A DNA stretch of 15,412 nucleotides from Desulfobacterales bacterium (GTDB lineage Bacteria > Desulfobacterota > Desulfobacteria > Desulfobacterales > Desulfobacteraceae). The notes under the pieces were generated by a model, which was given only the letters and a program-made list of their open reading frames with translations, was not told the DNA's origin and did not search any database. The stretch is from NCBI GenBank assembly GCA_022361095.1, contig JAKSBO010000160.1, forward strand, positions 1 to 15,412. The letters are read 5' to 3'. The stretch's first letter is position 1. Each line of letters begins with the position of its first letter. Positions 1 to 6,749 of the stretch are shown here, piece by piece. The position numbers and the translations under genes are program-made.

Positions 1-133
1 CAAGCGGTCATAAACTGGTCGTCCTCAATTCATATAGGTTATATTCAAGGTAAAATCCGTCATTGACTTATTAAGCAACACCCAAAAGTTATATGCAGGT
101 CGGCAATAAGTTTGCCTTAGCTAAAAAAATAAC

Positions 134-155
134 GGATTATAATTTAAAATAATCC
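134..155. repeat. Inverted repeat, candidate operator
   Basis: Seven-base perfect arms GGATTAT (134-140) and ATAATCC (149-155) flank an 8-base AT-only centre. The right arm ends at the base before a TTGACA hexamer, so a protein bound here could control the promoter of the 296-712 gene. The repeat is seen directly; the operator role is inference. Confidence 0.45.
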
Positions 156-185
156 TTGACACAACTAATATTTTTACTTAATTAT
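156..185 (+). promoter_or_regulatory. Possible sigma-70-type promoter for the STAS-like gene
   Basis: A perfect -35 hexamer TTGACA (156-161) is followed after 18 bases by AATTAT (180-185), which matches four of six positions of the -10 consensus. This would give an untranslated leader of roughly 100 bases before the start at 296. The -10 is weak, so confidence is low. Confidence 0.3.
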
Positions 186-295
186 TTAGCCGAACCTAAC
201 TTCTATTATCAAAAACATTCAAGCATATTTAACTCAGGTTCTAAACCGGCAGAAACAATAAAAGTTCACTAAAAGGCGCTCAAAGGAGAATCGAT

Positions 296-712
296 ATGGA
301 AACGAATTTTACCATGGAAACCCATAAACAGGATAAAGACCTTTATATTGATATAAAAGGAACCTTTGACGGGGCATCCGCCTTTGCCCTGATCCATGAA
401 ATCGGCGATGGACTTTATGATGCAACAAAGAGCATTCATGTGGAAACCAATGCGATCTCAAAGGTTTACCCTTTCGGCAGGGCCATTTTGGCGTATAACA
501 TGCCTAAAAGAAGCAGAAATTGTGTGTATTTCAGCGGAGCCATGGCTGAAGAGATTGCCCCGGAGGGTTGCCGCACAAAAGACGGAAAGCGCCGCCAGGC
601 TTGCCGTCAATGCACAGGGGACTGTAAAAACTGCTCATGCAAAAAAGGCCAACAAACGGCCATGACCGGTCAGGTCCATCAGCACCCAGGCTCAGCCCAC
701 AACAAAGTTTGA
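296..712 (+). CDS. Small STAS-like protein with cysteine-rich tail (unrecognised)
   Basis: A 138-residue protein I cannot assign to a named family. The start is supported by AAGGAG at 283-288, seven bases before the ATG. Residues about 15-70 read like a STAS/anti-sigma-antagonist-type fold: alternating strands and helices, beginning with a GTFDGASA-type turn and ending at a VYPFGRAIL segment. This is a resemblance by eye, not a match. The C-terminal third is basic and cysteine-rich: CRQC, TGDC, KNC and SC give a C-x2-C-x3-C-x2-C-x-C cluster near residues 102-113, suitable for binding metal or a cluster. There is no signal peptide or membrane segment, so it is probably cytoplasmic. It stands alone and converges on epmA with no obvious terminator between them. 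It could be a regulatory partner protein or a metal-responsive one; the function is unknown. Confidence 0.75.
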   Translation: METNFTMETHKQDKDLYIDIKGTFDGASAFALIHEIGDGLYDATKSIHVETNAISKVYPFGRAILAYNMPKRSRNCVYFSGAMAEEIAPEGCRTKDGKRRQACRQCTGDCKNCSCKKGQQTAMTGQVHQHPGSAHNKV

Positions 713-796
713 AAGATCTTAGCAACTTACACAGACTTTCTTATAAAAATAAAGGCTTAAACCGAAGATATGTCAGCGTATCAAGATATGGCCTCT

Positions 797-1708
797 CTAA
801 AGTAATTCAGGCGGGAAAGCAACGACCTGGTCAATATCCGGCGCATCGCAAAAGAGCATGACCAGACGGTCCATGCCAAGGGCGATTCCGGCAGCGGGCG
901 GCATCAAGGCAAGGTCTGATAAAAACGCTTCGGGCATCGGCAGTTTTGCCTTGCCTTGGTTGATGCGCAGTGCGTTCTCCATTTCAAACCGTTTTCTCTG
1001 AAGCACCGGGTCGTTCAGCTCCGTGAATCCGTTGGCCAGTTCAATGCCTGCGGCATACATCTCAAATCTTTGGGCAATATCCTCTCTTTCAGGATGAGCT
1101 GCAGAAAGACTGGCCATGGATATGGGGTAATCATAAAGGAAGCAGGGCCGGGATGTGCCCAAATGGGGTTCAATGTCAAAACTGATACGCTCATCAAACT
1201 GTCCCGTATCAATGGCCTGGTTCAAAGAGATGCCGGAAAAGCGTTCAAAGGCCCGGGCAACGGTCATCCGCTGAAAGGCATCGGCAAGGTCCAGGGATGT
1301 GCCCTGATAGACCAGGCGGCCCGGTGTACCCAAGCCCTTTGCAATATGGCGCAAAAGCCCCTGGCACTGATCCATGAGATCTTCATAGGTCTGATGCACG
1401 GCATACCACTCGAGAAGTGTCAGTTCAGGCAAATGACGGCGGCCGCGCTCACCCCGGCGAAAACATTTGCAGATCTGAAAAATTTTATCTGCACCCCGGG
1501 CCAAAAGCCGTTTCATACACTGCTCCGGGGAGGCTTGCAGATATTCCCCCTGGGATGTCACCGGATCAATGTGGGCTTCGGGAATTATTGACGGGCACCG
1601 AAGCGGGGTTTCCACCTCCATAAAGCCCATGGAACGAAAAAAATCCCTTGTCAATTCCATGACAAGGGATCTTTTTTTTAAATTTTCCAGAAACTGGGAA
1701 CGGTTCAT
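797..1708 (-). CDS. epmA: EF-P--(R)-beta-lysine ligase (EpmA/GenX/PoxA)
   Basis: A class II aminoacyl-tRNA-synthetase paralogue lacking the anticodon-binding domain. In the known family it activates (R)-beta-lysine and attaches it to a conserved lysine of elongation factor P, which helps ribosomes through polyproline stretches. The 303 residues are slightly fewer than the E. coli protein's 325. Motif 1 surrounds residues 16-35 (FFRSMGFMEVETP). SPEQCMKRLL (60-69) and FRRGERGRRHLPELTLLEWY (83-102) form the motif 2 region. GIELANGFTEL (221-231) and GIALGMDRLVML (274-285) give the C-terminal ATP site and motif 3. The absence of an N-terminal OB fold separates it from lysyl-tRNA synthetase. Its ATG has only a poor Shine-Dalgarno sequence, and a strong hairpin occupies codons 13-22. 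It lies 40 bases after the HDAC-family gene on the same strand. Neither efp nor epmB is in the window. Confidence 0.93.
   Translation of the reverse strand: MNRSQFLENLKKRSLVMELTRDFFRSMGFMEVETPLRCPSIIPEAHIDPVTSQGEYLQASPEQCMKRLLARGADKIFQICKCFRRGERGRRHLPELTLLEWYAVHQTYEDLMDQCQGLLRHIAKGLGTPGRLVYQGTSLDLADAFQRMTVARAFERFSGISLNQAIDTGQFDERISFDIEPHLGTSRPCFLYDYPISMASLSAAHPEREDIAQRFEMYAAGIELANGFTELNDPVLQRKRFEMENALRINQGKAKLPMPEAFLSDLALMPPAAGIALGMDRLVMLFCDAPDIDQVVAFPPELL
1637..1679. terminator. Terminator-like hairpin with T-tracts on both strands, inside epmA
   Basis: A perfect 10-bp stem, ATCCCTTGTC (1643-1652) with GACAAGGGAT (1661-1670), encloses an 8-base loop. On the + strand it is followed after one C by eight T (1672-1679). 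On the - strand it is followed by six further T, the complement of the A-run starting at 1637, with the base closing the stem making seven. The structure therefore looks like a bidirectional intrinsic terminator. It lies within codons 13-22 of epmA, 79 bases past the HDAC-family stop codon. It could end transcripts of the hyuA-HDAC pair, stop antisense read-through from the 296-712 gene, or attenuate epmA. The structure is seen; the function is inferred. Confidence 0.6.
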
Positions 1709-1748
1709 CTTTTTAAAATTTTATTCTGGTCATTCTGATTATGGGGCC

Positions 1749-3062
1749 TTATTGTTTGACCTCATATGCATCCGTTGTCCGGTCCTGGAGATAGATGCGC
1801 CGGTATTTGGCGTTATCTGCCTGCTCATAAAACTGATAGCCCTGCTCCCGGCAGGCTTTGCATGCATTGATAGGGATATGAACGCCCAAAACATGATTTC
1901 CCGGCGTGGCGTCGGAATCCACCTCAAAGCTGCCGCCGCAATCCCTGCATACCCGGATTTTTTCCTTCTGGCGCTCAAAAATATTGTCTGTGTCATAAAA
2001 GACTTCACGGTGGCGGGTCATAATCTGTCCGGGTTCGCCGGCAGCTTCTCTCATTTCATACCGCTGCCCCCAGTAGCGCATGATCTGGTCGCAGGTCTGT
2101 TTGATTTTGTCCGTGGTACTCACCGACTGCTTGAGCCTTTCCGGATTATAATCAGGTTCCACCACACCTGAATAATCAATACCCGCCATGGCAAGGATAA
2201 TACCCAGGTTGACATAAGGCAGGGCGCCCTCAATGGCATATCCCCCTTCAAGCACCGCAATGTCCGGTTTAAGCATGGAGGTCAGGCGTGCATACCCCTG
2301 GGCCGAAAAATTCATGTTGGTCAACGGGTCTGTGTAGTGGTTATCCTGGCCGGCTGAATTGACCACAAGATCCGGCTTGAATTCCTCGATTACCGGCAGC
2401 ACACAATTCTCAATAACATAGAGATACCCTTTGGTGGACGTGCCCGGGGGAAGCGGGATATTCAAATTGGACCCCTTGGCATTGGGACCGCCCAGTTCAC
2501 TGGGAAAGCCTGTGCCCGGATACATGGTCCGGCCGTCCTGGTGCAAGGAGATAAACAGCACATCAGGGTCATGCCAGAAAATATCATTGGTACCGTCTCC
2601 GTGGTGGCAGTCCGTATCAATGACGGCAATACGCTTGACACCAAACTGGGAACGAATATATTCCACCATAACCGCTTCAATATTGATATGGCAGAATCCC
2701 CGGCCGCCATGGGTTACCCGCATGGCATGATGTCCCGGCGGCCTGACCAGTGCAAAACCGTTTTTCACCTCTTTTAACATCACAGCATTGGCAATGGCCT
2801 TGGCCCCGCCCGCAGAGATCAAATGGGATTCGGTGGTAACGGTCTGTTCGTCGGGAACACAGAAATGGGCCCTTTGTATATCCTGCGGCGTTACGAGTTC
2901 GGGTTTGTACTCTATGATTTCAGGAACATCAAAAATCCCCTCTTCGGTAACCTGGTCCTGGGTATATAAAAGCCGCTCTTCCCTCTCGGGATGGGTGGGA
3001 TCAATGGCCCAGTCAAATGCAGGAAAAAAGACCAGCCCTGTTTTATGAGGTGCGTTTAACAT
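1749..3062 (-). CDS. Histone-deacetylase-family zinc amidohydrolase with C-terminal Cys4 site
   Basis: A 437-residue member of the arginase/deacetylase fold (HDAC, AcuC, acetylpolyamine amidohydrolase). Such enzymes remove acyl groups from lysine side chains or small amines. The active site looks intact: catalytic His pair in RPPGHH (111-112), DTDCHHGDG carrying zinc ligands D151 and H153, third zinc ligand D240 in SAGQDNH, and transition-state Tyr275 in LEGGY. After the catalytic domain, a tail from about residue 310 carries C372-x2-C375 and C401-x2-C404, a likely zinc ribbon not usual in bacterial members. I chose the ATG at 3062 because AAGGGGG sits just upstream, immediately after the stop of the preceding gene; an upstream in-frame start at 3116 would overlap that gene. 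It is probably co-transcribed with the hyuA-like gene 10 bases upstream. The substrate is unknown, with a small-molecule amide more likely than a protein. Confidence 0.9.
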   Translation of the reverse strand: MLNAPHKTGLVFFPAFDWAIDPTHPEREERLLYTQDQVTEEGIFDVPEIIEYKPELVTPQDIQRAHFCVPDEQTVTTESHLISAGGAKAIANAVMLKEVKNGFALVRPPGHHAMRVTHGGRGFCHINIEAVMVEYIRSQFGVKRIAVIDTDCHHGDGTNDIFWHDPDVLFISLHQDGRTMYPGTGFPSELGGPNAKGSNLNIPLPPGTSTKGYLYVIENCVLPVIEEFKPDLVVNSAGQDNHYTDPLTNMNFSAQGYARLTSMLKPDIAVLEGGYAIEGALPYVNLGIILAMAGIDYSGVVEPDYNPERLKQSVSTTDKIKQTCDQIMRYWGQRYEMREAAGEPGQIMTRHREVFYDTDNIFERQKEKIRVCRDCGGSFEVDSDATPGNHVLGVHIPINACKACREQGYQFYEQADNAKYRRIYLQDRTTDAYEVKQ

Positions 3063-3072
3063 GGTATCCCCC

Positions 3073-4767
3073 TTAATTTTCCATCGCCTGCCGGTTAAGC
3101 ATTGATTCACACCCATGTATCAGACCGGGTTTAAGCTGAATTTTAGTCCGAAATATTTTTCCTTTGGGAGAAAAGTTGCGCACAATATTAAATTCCTGGA
3201 ACTCCACCACTTCCATCTCGTTGAGATTATCGGGATCAGCCCCTGCATTTTCAGCTTTGTCCTTAAGCAGGCTGTAAGCGGTCTCCACCAGATCGTCTTT
3301 GGAAAAGGATTTGGAAACGGGCTCGGCAAAATCCTCTTCATGGGCAGTGACAACGCCCTGCTCGGTATCCGCATTCACCGTGACCTCGCAGGTGGTCCTG
3401 GCAAGGGCGGCACCAATGGCGTTTGCCACGGATGCATAGGGGACCGCAATGGTCTCAAGCTGATACATCTCCTGGATTTTCTCGGCGAAAAATCTGGCCG
3501 GTCCGCCCATGAGCAGAATCGTATCCGGACTGAACTTGTACCCTTCTAAAAAATCATGGACCGTATAAACAGGCTTGGCATTCAACGCATCGATCATCTC
3601 AAAGGTTTTTTTCAAAATGATGTTGCAGCAAATTTTAAATATGTGTTCCGCAGCCTCTTTTTCGTGCGTACCCAGTTCCTCGGCAATGGATTGTATACCC
3701 TGCCGGGCCCGGTCCCGGTCCCCTGCCTCCATAAGCCCCAAAACCACCAGGGCGTCCGTGGGCGTGGGGACTGATCCGCCAAAGGCCATGGCCGGCCCCA
3801 CACGGTCGGGCCCCACGGTGAGTTTGCCTTGGTCATTGACCCTTAAGGCAGAATCACCGCCGATTCCTTTGGAGACGGTCCGCAAAGACCGGATCAGGCT
3901 TCTATATCCCCCGCGCTGGATACCCACCGGCTCAAGCAATGGGGTTTTATCCACCAGAAATGCAATATCCGTGGTTGTACCGCCGATATCAAGCACAACG
4001 GCATCATGGCCTCCCGGGGCATAGGGAATGGCCCCCATGATACTGGCAGCCGGCCCCGATAAAACCGTCTGGGCCGGAAAATCCATTGAGGCTTCCAATG
4101 TCATGGTGCCGCCGTCGGCCTTGAGGATCTGGATGGGTACGGTAAGCCCCATCTCTTCAAGGGATTGTTCAACAGCCTGGAAAAATTCTTTGTGCAGGGG
4201 GTATACGGCCGCATTCATGTAAGTGGTGGCGATGCGGCGGGGAAAATTCAGATTACCGGAAACATGGTGCCCCAGAAAAATCTGTTTAAACTGTTTGTTT
4301 AATATACGCTTGATCAAAATTTCATGGGAAGGATTTCTGACACAAAATTTACTGACAACGCCCACATATTCAATGCCCGCCTTTTTGAGCTTTTCACCTA
4401 TATCCTGAATCTCCATCTCATTGATCGGTTCTATTTCCCGGCCACGATGGTTGATGGAGCCACCCACGGCATAATAGTGATCCCCGGTCCTGAAGTTTTC
4501 GGGGTCTACGCCCGGCCCGGCTGAAACAATCATGCCCACCGGTGTCACGGTCTGCTGGACAATGGCGTTGGTGGTCAGGGTGGTGGAGATGACCACCCGC
4601 TCAATGCATTTGGGATCGACGTCCTCAAGAATCAGAGTAAAACCTGAAAGAACGCTTTTAAACAAATTGTCCGGTTGGGTAGGCACCTTGACATGTTTTT
4701 GAACGCCTTTTAGGCTGAGAAAAACAACGTCTGTATGTGTGCCTCCGACATCTAATCCTAAAATCAT
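3073..4767 (-). CDS. Hydantoinase/oxoprolinase-family ATPase (HyuA-like)
   Basis: A 564-residue member of the HyuA/5-oxoprolinase/acetone-carboxylase-beta group, which has the ASKHA (actin/hexokinase-like) fold and uses ATP to open cyclic amides or activate carbonyls. Phosphate-binding loops are DVGGTHTD (6-13) and DIGGTTTD (260-267). ADGGTMTLEAS (217-227), LSGPAASIMGA (236-246) and the nucleotide-site LLMGGPARFF (418-427) are also typical. It is shorter than classical HyuA (about 680-700 residues) and ends in only a short tail. The start is supported by AAGGAAG six bases before the ATG. In characterised hydantoinases and acetone carboxylases a HyuB-type partner is needed; none is present here. 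Instead the next gene, 10 bases downstream, is an HDAC-family deacylase. The family call is confident; the substrate is not known. Confidence 0.9.
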   Translation of the reverse strand: MILGLDVGGTHTDVVFLSLKGVQKHVKVPTQPDNLFKSVLSGFTLILEDVDPKCIERVVISTTLTTNAIVQQTVTPVGMIVSAGPGVDPENFRTGDHYYAVGGSINHRGREIEPINEMEIQDIGEKLKKAGIEYVGVVSKFCVRNPSHEILIKRILNKQFKQIFLGHHVSGNLNFPRRIATTYMNAAVYPLHKEFFQAVEQSLEEMGLTVPIQILKADGGTMTLEASMDFPAQTVLSGPAASIMGAIPYAPGGHDAVVLDIGGTTTDIAFLVDKTPLLEPVGIQRGGYRSLIRSLRTVSKGIGGDSALRVNDQGKLTVGPDRVGPAMAFGGSVPTPTDALVVLGLMEAGDRDRARQGIQSIAEELGTHEKEAAEHIFKICCNIILKKTFEMIDALNAKPVYTVHDFLEGYKFSPDTILLMGGPARFFAEKIQEMYQLETIAVPYASVANAIGAALARTTCEVTVNADTEQGVVTAHEEDFAEPVSKSFSKDDLVETAYSLLKDKAENAGADPDNLNEMEVVEFQEFNIVRNFSPKGKIFRTKIQLKPGLIHGCESMLNRQAMEN

Positions 4768-4819
4768 GGCGTCTTCCTTGGCATAAAGATTTTGCGCCGA
4801 AATCTGCGGTATTCAGGAA

Positions 4820-4846
4820 GCTTGTCAGAAATCGATTGGCTTGTCA
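4820..4846. repeat. Direct repeat GCTTGTCA upstream of hyuA-like gene
   Basis: GCTTGTCA occurs at 4820-4827 and again at 4839-4846, 19 bases apart (about two helical turns), with the palindrome ATCGAT between. On the - strand these read TGACAAGC and lie 53-79 bases upstream of the hyuA-like start, a suitable place for a regulator. The role is inference only. Confidence 0.3.
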
Positions 4847-4862
4847 ATGAAGTTTTAGCACC

Positions 4863-4891
4863 TTGAAATATGAAATTATTTAATTTATGCT
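4863..4891 (+). promoter_or_regulatory. Probable sigma-70-type promoter for the crotonase-family gene
   Basis: TTGAAA (4863-4868), a 17-base spacer and TATGCT (4886-4891) match five of six and four of six consensus positions. Transcription would begin near 4898, giving a leader of about 58 bases before the TTG start at 4956. Confidence 0.45.
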
Positions 4892-4955
4892 CCCTAGGCA
4901 ATGTTCTCTATTCTGAACTTTTTTCAATTATATTTTACATTAACAGGAGCGTATA

Positions 4956-5684
4956 TTGGCCGTTGTCGAATGGAAAAAACAAAATGGGGTGGCAATCGTT
5001 TCAATGTGTAACGCTGCCAACAGGATGAATCAAATTTTTGCACAGGATCTTAACCGGTGTCTTGACCAGGTAGCGTCCGATACAGACGTCAAATCAATGA
5101 TCCTGACCAGCCTGGATGAAAAAAATTTTTCCCAGGGTATTGATGTGGAATGGATCGGTGAAAAACTGGCTGCAAACCAAGGCCGGGAGATCATTGACTT
5201 CATGTATGGCATGAATAATATATTCAAGCGCCTGCTGCTTTTTCCCGTACCTGTGATTGCTGCCATCAACGGCCATGCCTTTGGCAATGGCGCCATTTTA
5301 ACCTGCGCCTGCGATTTCAGATTTATGAAAGAAGACAAAGGATTTTTTTGTTTTCCCGAAGTGGATATCGGCATTCCCTTTCTGCCCGGTATGATCGCCC
5401 TGGTGCGAAAGGCGTTACCCGAATACATGTTCAATCATATGGTGCTGTCCGGCCAGCGGATGACAGCCGGGGATCTTGAACATGCCAACGTGATTGTCAA
5501 AGCTTGTGAAAACCGGGAAGATTTGATGAAAGAAGCCACGGTATTTGCCGAAGGGTTTGACAAAAAGCGCGGTATTTTCCGGGAACTGAAAAAACGGGCT
5601 CACAAAGATGTGTGCCGAATCATGGATGAACAGGACCCCGAATTTATCAACACGCTCAATCTATTTGTCGCCGAAGACGGCTGA
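4956..5684 (+). CDS. Enoyl-CoA hydratase/isomerase (crotonase) family protein, isomerase-like
   Basis: A 242-residue crotonase-fold protein acting on acyl-CoA thioesters in the cytoplasm. The start is TTG, chosen because AGGAG (4945-4949) lies six bases upstream and the reading frame fits the family N-terminus. The first oxyanion-hole segment is NFSQGID (57-63) and the second is INGHAFGNGAI (104-114). In enoyl-CoA hydratase the second carries one catalytic Glu (GGGCEL); here that position is Ile114. The other acid is kept as E135 in FPEVDIGIPF (133-142). A single Glu and a PEVDIG segment resemble delta3,delta2-enoyl-CoA isomerases more than hydratases, so it may shift double bonds during fatty-acid oxidation. 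It is a single gene, divergent from the hyuA-like gene and convergent with the LysR gene 43 bases away. Substrate uncertain. Confidence 0.85.
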   Translation: MAVVEWKKQNGVAIVSMCNAANRMNQIFAQDLNRCLDQVASDTDVKSMILTSLDEKNFSQGIDVEWIGEKLAANQGREIIDFMYGMNNIFKRLLLFPVPVIAAINGHAFGNGAILTCACDFRFMKEDKGFFCFPEVDIGIPFLPGMIALVRKALPEYMFNHMVLSGQRMTAGDLEHANVIVKACENREDLMKEATVFAEGFDKKRGIFRELKKRAHKDVCRIMDEQDPEFINTLNLFVAEDG

Positions 5685-5727
5685 CGTTTCACCCAAATGC
5701 AAGCGTCTGTTCAGATGTTGTCAGTGG

Positions 5728-6624
5728 CTATGCCAATACCTGTTCTTTTAAAAACTGGATAAATTTTTCACATATCGGAGAGCGGGTTCTCTTCCGGGAC
5801 AAGGTCAGGTAAAAATGTCTGGACAGATCAAGATCTTCGACACTCAGGGCATGCAACTGCCCTCTGGACAGTTCCTCGGTCACCGCAATGGTTGAGAGAA
5901 TGGAAATACCCACATTATTGAGGATACCCTGAATCACCGAAACAGAATTTCCCATGGTCACTGCGGGCTCAAGCCGGGTGGCGTCAATCCCGGCCTTTTC
6001 CATGCCGGCCAAAACGGTCTTCCAGGTACCGGAGCCCTGTTCCCTGGCGATAACCGGCTGGGACAGCAATTCCTTGCAGGTTACGCTTTCCCGATCCGCC
6101 CATTCATGACCGGAGGGCACCACGAGTTTCATTTCATCTTCAACCAGTTTTTCCTGAACGATGTCGGGGTCACTGATTTGTGCACCGACAACACCCAGTT
6201 CCAGCTCACCGTCTTTGACGGCCCGGGCAATCTGGCCGGTATCCCCGACCGTCATCTGGATGGATACATCCGGAAAAACGATTTTAAATGCCCCCATCAT
6301 CCTGGGAAGGATATACCCGGCCGGAATGGTTGAACCGCCGATCACCAGCTGCCCTTTGGTATGCCCTAAAAAATCCAGCATGGCGGACTGGGTTTCCTGT
6401 TTTAAGGCCAGCATCCGTTTGGCATAGTCATAGAGGATCGTACCGGCCCGGGTCGGTTCGGTCACCTTACCCAGCCTGTCCAGCAAACGGCATTGGAAAT
6501 GCGCTTCCAACTCCTTGATATGGGTGGACACTGTGGGCTGGGACAAATGAATCTGTTCTGATGCTCTGGAAAAACTTTTCTGCTCAACCACAGAAACAAA
6601 AATATGAAGTTGCCACAAGTCCAC
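5728..6624 (-). CDS. LysR-family transcriptional regulator
   Basis: A 298-residue LysR-type regulator. The N-terminal winged helix-turn-helix (about residues 1-60) contains SFSRASEQIHLSQPTVSTHI, followed by the linker helix and a two-lobed effector-binding domain beginning near GQLVIGGSTIPAGYILP. The start is GTG at 6624, preceded by AAGGA on the - strand; the reading MDLWQLHIFVSVVE is the standard LysR beginning. The effector domain resembles the CysB/CysL-like group and a LysR subgroup often seen with selenium-metabolism genes in anaerobes, but no such gene is in the window, so I do not assign a regulon. It is convergent with the crotonase-family gene. LysR proteins usually control a divergent neighbour, yet here the upstream gene (coaD) reads in the same direction, so autoregulation or distant targets are likely. 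Confidence 0.92.
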   Translation of the reverse strand: MDLWQLHIFVSVVEQKSFSRASEQIHLSQPTVSTHIKELEAHFQCRLLDRLGKVTEPTRAGTILYDYAKRMLALKQETQSAMLDFLGHTKGQLVIGGSTIPAGYILPRMMGAFKIVFPDVSIQMTVGDTGQIARAVKDGELELGVVGAQISDPDIVQEKLVEDEMKLVVPSGHEWADRESVTCKELLSQPVIAREQGSGTWKTVLAGMEKAGIDATRLEPAVTMGNSVSVIQGILNNVGISILSTIAVTEELSRGQLHALSVEDLDLSRHFYLTLSRKRTRSPICEKFIQFLKEQVLA

Positions 6625-6673
6625 GTTGATATATCCTTTTATTTAATAGTCATCTAAGATTACTGCCTATAAG

Positions 6674-6698
6674 AATTGACATGTCTATACAATTGACA
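6674..6698. repeat. Direct repeat AATTGACA upstream of the LysR gene
   Basis: AATTGACA is present at 6674-6681 and 6691-6698, 17 bases apart, and the first copy overlaps the palindrome GACATGTC (6678-6685). It lies 50-75 bases upstream of the LysR start, where autoregulatory LysR sites usually fall. The repeat is seen; binding is inference. Confidence 0.35.
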
Positions 6699-6718
6699 AA
6701 CTTGCACAAAATTTGGAC

Positions 6719-6743
6719 CGGGTTGTTTCCCAGAGATAACCCG
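6719..6743 (-). terminator. Weak stem-loop after coaD
   Basis: CGGGTT (6719-6724) pairs with AACCCG (6738-6743) around a 13-base loop, just past the coaD stop. On the - strand only a run of four T follows, so it may be a weak terminator or an mRNA 3'-end protector. Confidence 0.25.
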
Positions 6744-6749
6744 TTGATA

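Larger units (their letters stand above)
1..295. other. AT-rich non-coding leader region
   Basis: No credible gene is visible here. The stretch is clearly richer in A and T than the coding DNA that follows. It holds a palindrome at 134-155, a possible promoter immediately after it, and a small 5-bp stem-loop (GGCAA/TTGCC, 103-117) that has no T-tract and is unlikely to be a terminator. The end of any upstream gene lies outside the window. Confidence 0.6.

Noticed and set aside
103..117. Stem-loop GGCAA-TAAGT-TTGCC considered as a terminator or integron recombination site
   Set aside because: Only five base pairs, no T-tract on either strand, and no integron core sites nearby.
956..1591. Long open frame on the + strand opposite epmA
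   Set aside because: It lies entirely antisense to a conserved gene, has no ribosome-binding site, and its translation shows no family-like pattern.
1569..2171. Open frame of about 200 codons on the + strand across the epmA/HDAC junction
   Set aside because: Antisense to two confidently identified genes; its hydrophobic translation comes from the complementary reading of their codons.
3062..3116. Upstream extended start of the HDAC-family gene
   Set aside because: It would overlap the hyuA-like gene, adds residues with no family match, and lacks the good ribosome-binding site seen before 3062.
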